Source: VXYL01 sp964348085 (lineage in GTDB: Bacteria > Pseudomonadota > Gammaproteobacteria > Pseudomonadales > Azotimanducaceae). Taken from it: 64,000 nt of DNA. The stretch covers positions 6,807 to 70,806 of the forward strand of contig CAYGBI010000009.1 of assembly GCA_964348085.1 (NCBI GenBank), given 5' to 3'. The notes beneath the pieces are model-generated. The model did not search any database and was not told the origin of the DNA. It saw nothing but the letters and a program-made list of their open reading frames with translations. Numbering within the stretch: position 1 is the stretch's first letter; each line of letters begins with the position of its first letter. The position numbers were made by a program, and so were the translations under genes. Below are positions 15,380-24,425 of the stretch, in pieces.

Positions 15380-18184
15380 ATGACATGTGCGATCAGGTTC
15401 CGTGTACTGCTCGCGTTCCTCGCCGGCTCGGCGGCGCGCGCCGCCCTTGCGCGACGGCCAAATGGTGGACTACGCCGGATGACTAGTCAGCGCGTCGCGA
15501 AGGGGTTTGGCCGGTTTGGCCGATGGCGGCGCTATGTCGCAATCGCGCTCGCCTCGTATGCGCCGCTGGCCATCGCCGACCACTGGGTCGCCATCGGCGC
15601 CTTGGGCGCCTTGGACGCCGCCGAACGCATGGCCGCCGACGCCGAGGAGAAATTGGGCATGTCGTTCTCTACGCGGCCGGTGGCGGCCGACTCCGGGCGC
15701 GTCCACCGGGTCGTGACCGGGCCGTTTGCGACTCGAGGGGAGGCGGATGCGGTTGTCCAGACCGTTCGCGCCAATGGTTTCGAGGACGCTTGGGTCGTGG
15801 AAACCGAGGCCGAGTCGCTGGTCGAGCTGTCGCCGGTCGAGTTGCCACCTGCCGAGTCGCCGGTCGACCTGTCGCGTGGCGATTCGCTGGTCGACCTGCC
15901 GCGTGGTTGGGCGCCTTTCAAAGTAACGGATATTCAGTTGCAGGGCCTGCAGCGGGTGTCTTCGGGCACGGTGTTCAACCTGCTGCCGGCGAGCGTCGGC
16001 GACACCTTGGATGGTGCCGATACGCGCGAATTGGTGCGGCTCCTGTTCCAGTCGGGTTATTTCGACGACATCTCATTGCTTCGGGACGAAGACACGTTGA
16101 TCGTGCGCGTGCGCGAGCGGCCGGCGATCGAGAAGATCGAACTCGAAGGCAACAAGGCCATCAAGTCCGAAGATCTGCTGCAGAGCTTGGGCGACGCGGG
16201 GCTGGCGGAAGGGGAGATATTCAAGCAGGCGACGCTGGAACGCATCGGCATCGAGCTCACCCGCTCCTATCTCGCCCAAGGCCGCTACAACGCGAGCATC
16301 GACCCTACCGTCAAGGAGCTGCCGCGCAACCGCGTCGAGGTGAAGATCGACATCGACGAAGGCAAGAGCTCCGGCGTGCGACACATCAACTTCGTCGGCG
16401 CCAAAGTGTTCGACCAGAGCGAGTTGTTGCAGCCCTTGGAGCTCAAGCATCCCAACCTGCTCTCCTTTGTCCGCGGCAAGGACAAGTACTCCCGCGAAAA
16501 GATGCAGGGCGACTTGGAGAAGCTCGAGGCGCATTACCAGAACCGCGGTTATGTGGAGTTCGACGCCCGCTCGGTGCAAGTGAGCATTACCCCGGACAAG
16601 CGTTCGGTGTACATCACGGTGAACGTGCACGAGGGTGATCGTTATACGGTGGATGAGGTGAAACTCATCGGCGACGTTTCCGATGTAGACCCGGAGTTGG
16701 TCACCAACCTGTTCTTGGTGCGCAAGGGGCAGGTCTTCAATCGAGCCTTGGTCACCGCTACCGAGGAGCGCATTACGGGCGCGTTCGGCAACTCGGGCTT
16801 CACGTTCGCGAGCGCGTCAGGCGTGCCGGAGGTGAAGGACAACGGTATGGTGGATGTGAAGTTCGTGGTGGACGCCGGCAAGCGCGCCTACGTTCGACGC
16901 ATCACGTTCACCGGCAATACGCTGACCATGGACGAGGTGTTGCGCCGGGAGATGCGGCAAATCGAGGGTGGCTGGGCGTCCACGCAGCAGATCGACCGGT
17001 CCAAGGTGCGCTTGGACCAACTCGGTTTCTTTGAACCGCAGTCGGTGAATGTCGAAACGCCGCAAGTACCGGGCACGGAAGACCAAATCGACGTCGATTT
17101 CAACGTGGAGGAATTGCCCACGGGGGCCTACACCGCGCAATTAGGCTATTCGCAGTGGGGCGGTCTCTTGGTGTCCGCCGGCGTGCAGCAGAAGAATGTC
17201 GCCGGCAGCGGCAACAGCATTGGCTTTTCGGTCAGTTGGAGCGACTACCAGCGCTCCGCCAACTTCAGCTACCACGACCCCTACTACACGGTGGACGGCA
17301 TCAGTCGAGGCTTCAACATCTTCGCCCGCGAGACGAACTACTTCGCCATCAACATCGCGCGCTACTCCACGGATTCCTATGGCGCCGGCGTCAACTTCGA
17401 GTTTCCCGTCGGCGAGACGCAGCGGCTGCAGGTTGGCCTCACCGCGGAGCAGACGTCCATCAAGGACAACGTGTTCTCGGCGGCGGAGATCCTCGACTTC
17501 ATCGACAGCGTCGGGTCGGACTTCTTCAACGTCAAGGCGCGCGGGCTGTGGATGCGTTCGACGCTGAACCACGGTTTGTTCCCGACGGCCGGACGGCGAC
17601 AGACGGTGAGCGCCACCGTCGCCCTGCCGGGTAGCGACTTGCAGTTCTATCGCTTGAACTACAACGCCGATCTGTACTATCCGCTGCCCTTCGCCCGTTC
17701 CCTCTCGGCGCATCTGCGCACGCGGTTGGGCTATGGCGGCGTGTACTCGTCCACCGAGACGTACCCGTTCTACGAGCACTTCTTTGCCGGCGGCTTCGGC
17801 TCGGTGCGGGGCTACGAGAAGAGCACCCTTGGGCCGAAGATCAACGACAGCAGCGGGTTCTATGTGAACGGCCAGCCGTTCGGCGGCAATCTGTTGGTGG
17901 AAGGCTCCGCGGAGCTGATTTTCCCGCTGCCTTTCCTCCCTGCATCGAGGGGGGTGCGCTCGCTCTATTTTGTCGACGCCGGCAACGTCTTCAACACCAA
18001 CTGCGTCCAAGAGGACCGCAACTGCTTCGAGTTCGATAGCAAGGACATTCGCATCACCACCGGCTTCGCCATCAGTTGGCTGTCGCCGATGGGGCCGATG
18101 TCCTTCGCCTTGGCGCACCCGTTCAACCGCCAGCCGGGCGATGAAGTGGAACAGTTCTCCTTCGAGGTGGGTCAGACGTTCTGA
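15380..18184 (+). CDS. bamA: BamA outer-membrane assembly factor with N-terminal SPOR domain
   Basis: 934 aa against about 800 for typical BamA. From the C-terminus: a 16-strand Omp85 barrel with the VRGY lid motif, then five POTRA domains starting at about residue 180 (FKVTDIQLQGLQ, IEKIELEGNKAIK, VRHINFVGAKVF, YTVDEVKLIGD, YVRRITFTGNTL). Ahead of these are about 75 extra residues (67-142) that read as a SPOR fold: HWVAIGALGALDAAERMA, then RVHRVVTGPFATRGEADAVV and GFEDAWVVE. A repetitive Pro/Asp linker (SPVELPPAESPVDLSRGDS) joins the two. The ATG at 15380 has a superb AAGGAGG 8 nt upstream. A second hydrophobic segment (YVAIALASYAPLAIA) follows an ATG at 15479, which could be the true signal-peptide start. 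SPOR domains bind denuded septal glycan; the fusion would tie BamA to peptidoglycan (inference). Confidence 0.9.
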   Translation: MTCAIRFRVLLAFLAGSAARAALARRPNGGLRRMTSQRVAKGFGRFGRWRRYVAIALASYAPLAIADHWVAIGALGALDAAERMAADAEEKLGMSFSTRPVAADSGRVHRVVTGPFATRGEADAVVQTVRANGFEDAWVVETEAESLVELSPVELPPAESPVDLSRGDSLVDLPRGWAPFKVTDIQLQGLQRVSSGTVFNLLPASVGDTLDGADTRELVRLLFQSGYFDDISLLRDEDTLIVRVRERPAIEKIELEGNKAIKSEDLLQSLGDAGLAEGEIFKQATLERIGIELTRSYLAQGRYNASIDPTVKELPRNRVEVKIDIDEGKSSGVRHINFVGAKVFDQSELLQPLELKHPNLLSFVRGKDKYSREKMQGDLEKLEAHYQNRGYVEFDARSVQVSITPDKRSVYITVNVHEGDRYTVDEVKLIGDVSDVDPELVTNLFLVRKGQVFNRALVTATEERITGAFGNSGFTFASASGVPEVKDNGMVDVKFVVDAGKRAYVRRITFTGNTLTMDEVLRREMRQIEGGWASTQQIDRSKVRLDQLGFFEPQSVNVETPQVPGTEDQIDVDFNVEELPTGAYTAQLGYSQWGGLLVSAGVQQKNVAGSGNSIGFSVSWSDYQRSANFSYHDPYYTVDGISRGFNIFARETNYFAINIARYSTDSYGAGVNFEFPVGETQRLQVGLTAEQTSIKDNVFSAAEILDFIDSVGSDFFNVKARGLWMRSTLNHGLFPTAGRRQTVSATVALPGSDLQFYRLNYNADLYYPLPFARSLSAHLRTRLGYGGVYSSTETYPFYEHFFAGGFGSVRGYEKSTLGPKINDSSGFYVNGQPFGGNLLVEGSAELIFPLPFLPASRGVRSLYFVDAGNVFNTNCVQEDRNCFEFDSKDIRITTGFAISWLSPMGPMSFALAHPFNRQPGDEVEQFSFEVGQTF

Positions 18185-18190
18185 TTGCGT

Positions 18191-18232
18191 GGCAAGGGAA
18201 CTGCGACGGACGGCAAGGGAACTGCGACGAGA
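18191..18232 (+). repeat. 21-bp direct repeat, two units
   Basis: GGCAAGGGAACTGCGACG followed by GAC, then the same 18 bases followed by AGA. The pair lies immediately after the bamA stop and before the terminator-like hairpin in the bamA-skp gap. Confidence 0.8.
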
Positions 18233-18260
18233 GCGGAAACGGTGGCGTACAATAGGTGTC

Positions 18261-18286
18261 GCCCGGCGTTCGCCGGGCATTTTTCT
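18261..18286 (+). terminator. Intrinsic terminator-like hairpin between bamA and skp
   Basis: GCCCGGC-GTTC-GCCGGGC (18261-18278) makes a perfect 7-bp GC stem with a tetraloop, followed at once by ATTTTTC. This is the layout of a Rho-independent terminator on the plus strand. It lies 76 bp after bamA and 23 bp before the skp start, so it may end or attenuate the upstream transcript and allow skp-lpxD-fabZ-lpxA to be set separately. Confidence 0.75.
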
Positions 18287-18309
18287 ATAACGCGGAGGCA
18301 AGCGACGGA

Positions 18310-18834
18310 ATGAAAGTGAGGACATGGGCCTTGGCCTTGGGGGTTGGGGCGTCGATAGCCATCGCGCCAAGCGCGGCTGCCCAACTGAACGTCGTGGTGG
18401 TTAACGTCAACCAAGCGATTGTCCAGAGCGAGGAAGGCAAGAGCTTCTTGGCGCAGGTGCAGCAAGATCTCCAACCTGAACAGGAAGAGTTGCGGGGCTT
18501 GCAGGACAAGATTCGCGATCTGCGGCAGCGGCTCGTAGACGAGGGCGATGTGATGCCGGACGAGGAGAAACGCCGCGTGGCGAAGGAAGCCGAGGACACC
18601 CAGATCGACCTTGAGTTCCGCGCCCAGAAGCTGCAGAAGGATGTGCAAGACCACCAGAACGAACTGCTACGCACGGTTGGCCCGAAGGTGCAGGCGATCA
18701 TCACGGACTTGGTCGAGGTGGAGCGTTACGACGTTGTTTTCGCGCGCGAGCAGGTGCTCTACGTCAATACTCGACACGACATCACCGCCAAGGTCACGGA
18801 GAAACTGAACGAGCGCTACGCCGAAGAGCAATAG
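18310..18834 (+). CDS. skp: Periplasmic chaperone Skp/OmpH
   Basis: 174 aa. A signal peptide (MKVRTWALALGVGASIAIAPSAAAQ) leads into a short beta core (LNVVVVNVNQAIVQSEEGK) and then a long charged coiled coil (residues about 50-120), the tentacle of the Skp trimer that holds unfolded outer-membrane proteins for BamA. The C-terminal strand YDVVFAREQVLYVNTRHDIT matches the family end. The ATG at 18310 was chosen over an upstream start because the signal peptide begins there; GGAGG lies 11 nt upstream. It sits just after bamA, as usual, but behind a terminator-like hairpin. Confidence 0.9.
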   Translation: MKVRTWALALGVGASIAIAPSAAAQLNVVVVNVNQAIVQSEEGKSFLAQVQQDLQPEQEELRGLQDKIRDLRQRLVDEGDVMPDEEKRRVAKEAEDTQIDLEFRAQKLQKDVQDHQNELLRTVGPKVQAIITDLVEVERYDVVFAREQVLYVNTRHDITAKVTEKLNERYAEEQ

Positions 18835-18844
18835 CCGCGCGGCC

Positions 18845-19900
18845 GTGAGAACCGTTGGCGAAATAGCGGCCGTGATTGACGGCGATTTGGCTGGCGGCGC
18901 GTCGGTGTATGGCGACGACGCCGCAACGATCACGGGCTTGGGGCCTATCGAGTCGGCGACGACCGGCGAAATAACGCATCTCTCCGGCAACGCCTATCGG
19001 CGCTTTCTGCCCACCACCGGCGCCTCGGCCGTGCTGCTAAAGGAGACCGACTTGGCGGACTGTCCAACTACCGCCGTCGTGGTCGGCAATCCCTACTTGG
19101 CCTTCGCCTGCGTCTCGCAGTTGTTCAACGATGCGCCGAAGCCAGCGCCCGGGGTGGACGCCGGCGCCCATGTCCAAGAGACGGCCAGCGTGCATCCAAC
19201 AGCGGCAATCGCCGCCGGCGCAACCGTCGCGGCGAATGCGGTGATCGGTCCGGATGTGGCGATTGGCGCCGGCGCGTACGTTGGCGAGGGCTCGACCATC
19301 GGCGAGGCGAGCGTCGTTCACCCCAACGCGACGCTCTATCACCGCGTGCGCATCGGCAAGCGCTGTGTCATCCACAGCGGGGCGGTAATCGGCGCCGACG
19401 GCTTCGGTTTCACGCCGGACGAGCGCGGTGCGCTACGCGCCATCGCCCAGCTTGGCGGCGTTCGCTTGGGTGACGATGTGAGCGTGGGCGCCGGCACCAC
19501 GATCGATCGCGGCGCAATCACGGATACGGTGGTGCGCGACGGCGTGAAGATCGACAACCAAGTGCAGATTGGCCACAACTGCGACATTGGCGAGCACACG
19601 CTGATCTGCGGCTGCGTGGGCATCGTCGGCAGCACCAAGATCGGCCGCCACTGCGCGTTGGCCGGCGGCGCCGGGGTGGGCGGCGAGCACCCCATCGAAA
19701 TCTGCGACAACGTGCAGATCGGCGTCGTCACCACCGTCACGCGGTCGATCACGAAGCCGGGTGTCTACCAAGGTGGGCTGCTGCATACTACGGCGCAACG
19801 CTGGAAGCGCAATGCGTTGCGCTTCCAGCAGCTCGACGAGTTTGCGCGGCGCCTCAAGCGCTTGGAGTCGCAAAACAAGATCAGCCGAACTGAGGAGTGA
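18845..19900 (+). CDS. lpxD: UDP-3-O-acylglucosamine N-acyltransferase
   Basis: 351 aa. It performs the third step of lipid A synthesis, adding a 3-hydroxyacyl chain to the 2-amino group of UDP-3-O-acyl-GlcN. An N-terminal uridine-binding domain (ITGLGPIESATTGEITHLSG) is followed by a left-handed beta helix of hexapeptide repeats (about 105-310), including the catalytic-His region VQIGHNCDIGEHTLICGCVG. The GTG start at 18845 is 10 bp after the skp stop. A C-terminal helical tail (RFQQLDEFARRLKRLE) is normal. Expected neighbours fabZ and lpxA follow directly. Confidence 0.94.
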   Translation: MRTVGEIAAVIDGDLAGGASVYGDDAATITGLGPIESATTGEITHLSGNAYRRFLPTTGASAVLLKETDLADCPTTAVVVGNPYLAFACVSQLFNDAPKPAPGVDAGAHVQETASVHPTAAIAAGATVAANAVIGPDVAIGAGAYVGEGSTIGEASVVHPNATLYHRVRIGKRCVIHSGAVIGADGFGFTPDERGALRAIAQLGGVRLGDDVSVGAGTTIDRGAITDTVVRDGVKIDNQVQIGHNCDIGEHTLICGCVGIVGSTKIGRHCALAGGAGVGGEHPIEICDNVQIGVVTTVTRSITKPGVYQGGLLHTTAQRWKRNALRFQQLDEFARRLKRLESQNKISRTEE

Positions 19901-19907
19901 ACGCGGC

Positions 19908-20411
19908 GTGCAGTTGAACACCAAGGAGATTCTTGGCTATTTGCCGCACCGGTATCCGTTCTTGCTGGTGGATCGGGTCGATGAACTCGTGCCGGGGGAG
20001 CGCGTAGTGGCGCGCAAGACCGTGTCCGCCAACGAGCCGTATCTGCAAGGGCACTTCCCCGGCAACCCGATCATGCCCGGCGTCTTGGTGGTGGAGGCGC
20101 TGGCGCAGGCGTGTTGCGTACTCGCTTTCGAGACCCGAGGACGCAAGCCCATCGATGGCTATCTGCACTACTTGGCGGGCGTGGATAATGCTCGCTTCAG
20201 GCGTCCGGTGCTTCCCGGGGACGTCTTGGAACTGCACGGTGCGATCGCCAGCGAGCGGCGTCAGATGATGAAGTTCGACTGTCAGGCGCGCGTCGATGGC
20301 GAGTTGGCTTGTGCGGTCAAGCTGATCTGCGTCGAACGCAAGGCGGCGCCCTCGGACGAACAAGCGGATGCCGAACGGCGAAAGACGGGCATCTCTGGAA
20401 AAAAAGCTTGA
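19908..20411 (+). CDS. fabZ: (3R)-hydroxyacyl-ACP dehydratase FabZ
   Basis: 167 aa, hot-dog fold. It removes water from 3-hydroxyacyl-ACP in fatty-acid elongation and shares its substrate pool with LpxA and LpxD. The active-site helix reads HFPGNPIMPGVLVVEALAQ, with catalytic His and Glu; LPHRYPFLLVDRV near the start is typical. Start is a GTG at 19908, with GAGGAG 9-10 nt upstream, 7 bp after lpxD. A charged C-terminal tail of about 20 residues (APSDEQADAERRKTGISGKK) makes it slightly longer than usual. It overlaps lpxA by 4 nt. Confidence 0.94.
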   Translation: MQLNTKEILGYLPHRYPFLLVDRVDELVPGERVVARKTVSANEPYLQGHFPGNPIMPGVLVVEALAQACCVLAFETRGRKPIDGYLHYLAGVDNARFRRPVLPGDVLELHGAIASERRQMMKFDCQARVDGELACAVKLICVERKAAPSDEQADAERRKTGISGKKA

Positions 20412-21193
20412 TCGACAGCCGCGCCATCGTCGATGCGGGCGCGGTACTCGGTCGCGACGTTGCCGTGGGCCCGTGGAGCATCATCGGCCCGGATGTCGTG
20501 GTCGGCGACGGTTGCGAGATCGGCCCTCACGTCATCCTGCGCGGCCCGACGACGCTTGGGCGCGGCAACCGCATCTATCAGTTCGCCACTGTGGGCGAAG
20601 GTTCGCCGGCAATCGCCTACAACGACGAGCCGACCACACTTACCATCGGCGACAACAACGTCATCCGGGAGGGCGTGACCATCCACCGCGGCTTGGCCAC
20701 GGATCGCAGTCGCACGGTGATCGGCAACGACAACCTGTTCATGGCGTATGTTCACGTCGGCCACGATTGCGTGCTCGGCGACCGCATCGTCATGGCCAAC
20801 AATGCCTCCGTGGCCGGCCATGTCACGGTCGGCGACGAAGCCGTATTGAGCGGCTATGTCGGCGTGCCGCAGTTCCGCAGCGTCGGCGCCTACGCCTTCG
20901 TCAGCGCCATGTCCTTGGTTACCAAGGACGTGCCGGCCTATGTCTCCGTTGACGGCAATCCGGCCGGCGCCGTGGGACTAAACGTTGAACGCCTGCGTCG
21001 TTTGGGTTTGAGCGAGGACGTAAAGAAAGCTCTGCAGAACGCCTACAACACGATCTACCGTCGTGGCTTGACGCTCAAGGAAGCGCTCGGCGAGCTCGCC
21101 GCCGAGACAAAGCGGCGGCCGGAGGTCGCCTGCTTGGTGCGCTCCATTGAAGCGTCCGAGCACGGCATTGTTCGCGAGCGGCGAAAGCAGTAG
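20408..21193 (+). CDS. lpxA: UDP-GlcNAc acyltransferase
   Basis: 261 aa, equal to the family norm of about 262. It makes the first, reversible acylation of lipid A synthesis. Hexapeptide repeats form a beta helix from the N-terminus (IVDAGAVLGRDVAVGP) to about residue 190; the catalytic His lies in MAYVHVGHDCVLG. A C-terminal helical domain (LRRLGLSEDVKKALQNAYNT) follows. The start is TTG at 20408, overlapping the fabZ stop as TTGA, so translation is probably coupled. lpxB normally follows but does not; the string ends here. Confidence 0.95.
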   Translation: MIDSRAIVDAGAVLGRDVAVGPWSIIGPDVVVGDGCEIGPHVILRGPTTLGRGNRIYQFATVGEGSPAIAYNDEPTTLTIGDNNVIREGVTIHRGLATDRSRTVIGNDNLFMAYVHVGHDCVLGDRIVMANNASVAGHVTVGDEAVLSGYVGVPQFRSVGAYAFVSAMSLVTKDVPAYVSVDGNPAGAVGLNVERLRRLGLSEDVKKALQNAYNTIYRRGLTLKEALGELAAETKRRPEVACLVRSIEASEHGIVRERRKQ

Positions 21194-21336
21194 TCGACGG
21201 ACCACCGCGGGGACATCCCAGAACCGCTTCTTGACAGCGTCGATATACGCCCCGTGCGTCGAGGCCTGTGTTCGTCGTCCTCCGTCCTCACCACAGCGTG
21301 CGCGACGCCGAGTTCGTAAGGCCGCCGTAAAAGGCG

Positions 21337-22488
21337 CTACCCCACGAGCGCGCCGCCCATCAGGTTCTCGAAGTTGGCTCGGTAGAACCGCTCGCGTTGT
21401 GGCTCGCTCAAGTCGGCCGTCGCTTTGTCGAAACGACCCTTGGGATTGCGCCCGCCTTCGACATGCGGGTAGTCCGAGGAGAACATGCAGATGTCCGCCG
21501 ACGACTGCTCGATGATCCAGCCGGTCGGCTCCGTGGGGTATGGCGTCACTCGCACCTGCCTCGCGACATACTCGCTCGGTTTCAGAGCGAGGCCGCGCAG
21601 CCGTTCCTCATGGCGGCCGAACGCCTCGAACGCGGCGTCGAGTTGGCGCATGAAACCCGGCACCCAAGCCGCGCCGAGTTCAATGACGCCGATTTTCAGG
21701 TTCGGGAATCGGTCGAGCACGCCGTCCAAGATCAGCATGGCCAGCGCTTGCATCGGGCCGTGGGGAATCGCCATGTAGGAAATGGAGCGGAAGTTCTCCT
21801 CGCCGCCGTGGAAGTCCGGCACCGGCGGCAGGCCGTTGTTCTTATGTGCGGGCGGCAGCACGCGGTCCGCGACGCCGACGTGAAACAGGATGGGCAAGCC
21901 GGCGGCCGTGGCTTGCGACCAAACCGCGTCCAGCGCGACGTGACTCGTGGCGTGGTTCTTTGGGCACGCCCACGGCACCAAGAGCGCCTTGATGCCGAGG
22001 TCGATCGCGTCCGCGGCCGCTTGGGCGGCGCGTTCTAGGTCCGCAAGCGGCACATAACCCACCGGCAGCAAGCGGGCGTCCACTTCGCAGAACGCCACCT
22101 GCGCGCGGTTGGTGGCCGCCGCCGCTTGGTAAAGCAACTCCAAATCGGTGCCGTGCTCGAGCTCCTCCAGCCACACGTTGGGCGATGTCGGAAAGACGAG
22201 CTGCCTGGCGACGCCGATGTGGTCGACCGCCTCCGAGCGGTCTTCGCGGCGAAAAGCGCCCAGCGCGGCGTGATTCTTGCGTTGCATTATCTCTGCCGCG
22301 TTGCGGGCCCGATAGGCGGGATCGTCGTGCCGGTCGACCATGGCGGCCAGCCCAGCGGCGTGATCGGCCCGGAAACGAGCATTGAAGGCGCGGCTCACGG
22401 CGACGGTGCCGAACTCGTCCAGCCAATGCGGTAACTCCATCACGTGCGAGTCCGCGTCGTGGACCGTGCGATCTTCGATATAAGCCAT
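21337..22488 (-). CDS. Amidohydrolase family (amidohydro-rel/ACMSD-like) metal hydrolase
   Basis: 383 aa TIM-barrel protein of the Amidohydro_2 class. An N-terminal DADSHVMELP replaces the usual HxH zinc pair with Asp-x-x-x-His. Later ligand-like segments are LPILFHVGVAD (His) and MFSSDYPHVEGG (Asp of the last strand, with SDYPH typical of the group). Relatives are decarboxylases or hydrolases of aromatic or related acids and are common in uncultured marine proteobacteria. It is alone on its strand, back to back with the ABC exporter genes; the start-to-start gap is about 107 bp. Substrate not inferable. Confidence 0.8.
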   Translation of the reverse strand: MAYIEDRTVHDADSHVMELPHWLDEFGTVAVSRAFNARFRADHAAGLAAMVDRHDDPAYRARNAAEIMQRKNHAALGAFRREDRSEAVDHIGVARQLVFPTSPNVWLEELEHGTDLELLYQAAAATNRAQVAFCEVDARLLPVGYVPLADLERAAQAAADAIDLGIKALLVPWACPKNHATSHVALDAVWSQATAAGLPILFHVGVADRVLPPAHKNNGLPPVPDFHGGEENFRSISYMAIPHGPMQALAMLILDGVLDRFPNLKIGVIELGAAWVPGFMRQLDAAFEAFGRHEERLRGLALKPSEYVARQVRVTPYPTEPTGWIIEQSSADICMFSSDYPHVEGGRNPKGRFDKATADLSEPQRERFYRANFENLMGGALVG

Positions 22489-22595
22489 GAAGGGTGCTCG
22501 GGGTGTTTAGCGACGGCGGAACGCAATGTAACATGCCGCCACGAAGTCCGCCGTTGTCGACGGCGTTGACGCAACCTAGGGGTGTCCGTCGGGTC

Positions 22596-24425
22596 ATGCT
22601 GCAACGCCTGCGCGCTCGCCAAGAGTGGCAATTCATCAAAGTTCTCCCCAAGGCCAACCCGTGGCTCGCGGCCCTTTGGTGGATAGTGTTTCTTATGCGT
22701 GGTTTGCTGCCGGCGCTTTTCGCCATCGCCATGGGCCTTCTGGTGGGCGCCGTGCAACGCCAAGAGGACCTGCTCGTGCCGTTGGCGGTCGTGGGCACGG
22801 TATTCGTCCTGCTGCAAGTGCTCTCGCCGCTGCACCAAGCGGTGGGCGCCAACATGGGTTATCAGACCGCGGCGTGGCTCTACGATCAGCTCACCGTCGC
22901 CTGCGTCAAGCCCCCGGGCATGGCGCACTTGGAGGATCCCGAACTCACCAAGGACCTCACCATGGCGCGGGATTTCGACTTGGGAATAAGCGGCCCGCCA
23001 CTCGCCATCTCCATGGACTTCATCGCTTCAGACTTAGTGCAATTGCTGGCGGGCTTGGCGTCCGCCGTGGTGCTTGCGGCCTACGCTTGGTGGGCGCCGC
23101 TGTTGCTCGGCGGCGCGTGGCTGGCGACGCATTGGCTCTTGCGCGAAAGCGGGGTGTGGAAGGATCGCAACACCGACGAAGTGCGCGAGGCGCAACGTCA
23201 CGCCGACTACGCTTATCGATTGGCGGTGGATGCGCCGTCGTCGAAGGAACTGCGATTGTTCGGCCTCGCCGGGTGGACGGTAGGGCGGTTCCGCCGTCAC
23301 CGCCGCCACCTGCATGATCTGCGTTGGCAAGCCACGAAATTGCGCGAGCGGCCCCTGGCCGCCAGTTTGGCGCTGGTAACCTTGGCCAATGCCGTCGTCT
23401 TCATGGCGATGGCCTTTGACGCCAACGCCGGCGTTCTGGCGTTGGATCGCATGGTCGTGTTCGCTACGGCCGCGTTCGGCACCAGTATGATCGCGTTTGG
23501 CGGCCTGTCGTGGGCGCTCGATGGCGCGGCGGCGCCGGCCGCGGCGGTTTTGCGTCTGCGCGAGTCCATGGCGAAGAAAGGTGCGTTGACTTCGGGTGCC
23601 CGATCCGCGCGTGGGCTGCCGGCGCGCGAAGTACGCTTTCGGAACGTGCGTTTCGCCTATCCCACGGTGCCCGACGAAGTCGTCTTGGACGGCTTCGATC
23701 TCACCATCCCGGCCGGGTCGTCGCTGGCGATCGTCGGCCAGAACGGCGCCGGCAAGACGACCTTGGCGAAGTTGCTGTGCCGGTTGTACGAACCGATCGT
23801 CGGCCGCATCGAGATCGACGGCGTGGATGTGCGCGAGTTCGAGTTGGCGTCGTGGCGCGAGCGAGTGACTGCGGTGTTTCAGGATTTCGTGCGCTACCAG
23901 TTGCCATTGCGCGACAACGTCGCCCCCGCCGGTGCCCCGGACGAGGTCATTCATGCTGCTTTGGCGGAAGCCGGCGCCGGCGACTTGGCCGCCTTAGATA
24001 CGGTGCTGGCACGGGGCTTCGACGGCGGCACCGACCTCTCCGGCGGCCAGTGGCAGCGCGTCGCGTTGGCGCGGGCGCTGGCGGCGGTGAAGCAAGGCGC
24101 CGGCATCGTCTTGCTCGACGAACCTACGGCACAGCTCGACGTGCGCGGCGAAGCGGAGATCTTCGACCGCATTCTCAAAGCAACCCGCGATACGACGACT
24201 ATTCTGATTTCACACCGTTTCTCCACCGTGCGCCACGCGGATCGCATCTGCGTTTTGGAGCGCGGGCGCGTCGTCGAACTCGGCAGCCACGACGAGTTGA
24301 TGGCGCTAGGGGGGCGCTATCAGACGATGTTCGACTTGCAGGCGCGACGCTTCGCCCTTGGCGAGGACGGAGAGGGCGAGGCAGAGGGCGAGACAGAAAA
24401 AGAGAGGCTCGATGTCCTCGAGTGA
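22596..24425 (+). CDS. ABC exporter half-transporter, subunit 1
   Basis: 609 aa if started at the ATG at 22596 (MLQRLRARQEWQF); a GTG at 22494 would add 34 unlikely residues. An N-terminal membrane domain of about six helices (FLMRGLLPALFAIAMGLLVG; AGLASAVVLAAYAWWAPLLL) precedes a nucleotide-binding domain from about residue 370. Walker A is GQNGAGKTT, the signature LSGGQWQR is canonical, Walker B is IVLLDEPTAQLD and the switch His is in ILISHRFST. The gene overlaps its partner by 14 nt, so the two most likely form a heterodimeric type IV exporter. Cargo unknown: lipid, peptide or drug are all possible. Confidence 0.87.
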   Translation: MLQRLRARQEWQFIKVLPKANPWLAALWWIVFLMRGLLPALFAIAMGLLVGAVQRQEDLLVPLAVVGTVFVLLQVLSPLHQAVGANMGYQTAAWLYDQLTVACVKPPGMAHLEDPELTKDLTMARDFDLGISGPPLAISMDFIASDLVQLLAGLASAVVLAAYAWWAPLLLGGAWLATHWLLRESGVWKDRNTDEVREAQRHADYAYRLAVDAPSSKELRLFGLAGWTVGRFRRHRRHLHDLRWQATKLRERPLAASLALVTLANAVVFMAMAFDANAGVLALDRMVVFATAAFGTSMIAFGGLSWALDGAAAPAAAVLRLRESMAKKGALTSGARSARGLPAREVRFRNVRFAYPTVPDEVVLDGFDLTIPAGSSLAIVGQNGAGKTTLAKLLCRLYEPIVGRIEIDGVDVREFELASWRERVTAVFQDFVRYQLPLRDNVAPAGAPDEVIHAALAEAGAGDLAALDTVLARGFDGGTDLSGGQWQRVALARALAAVKQGAGIVLLDEPTAQLDVRGEAEIFDRILKATRDTTTILISHRFSTVRHADRICVLERGRVVELGSHDELMALGGRYQTMFDLQARRFALGEDGEGEAEGETEKERLDVLE

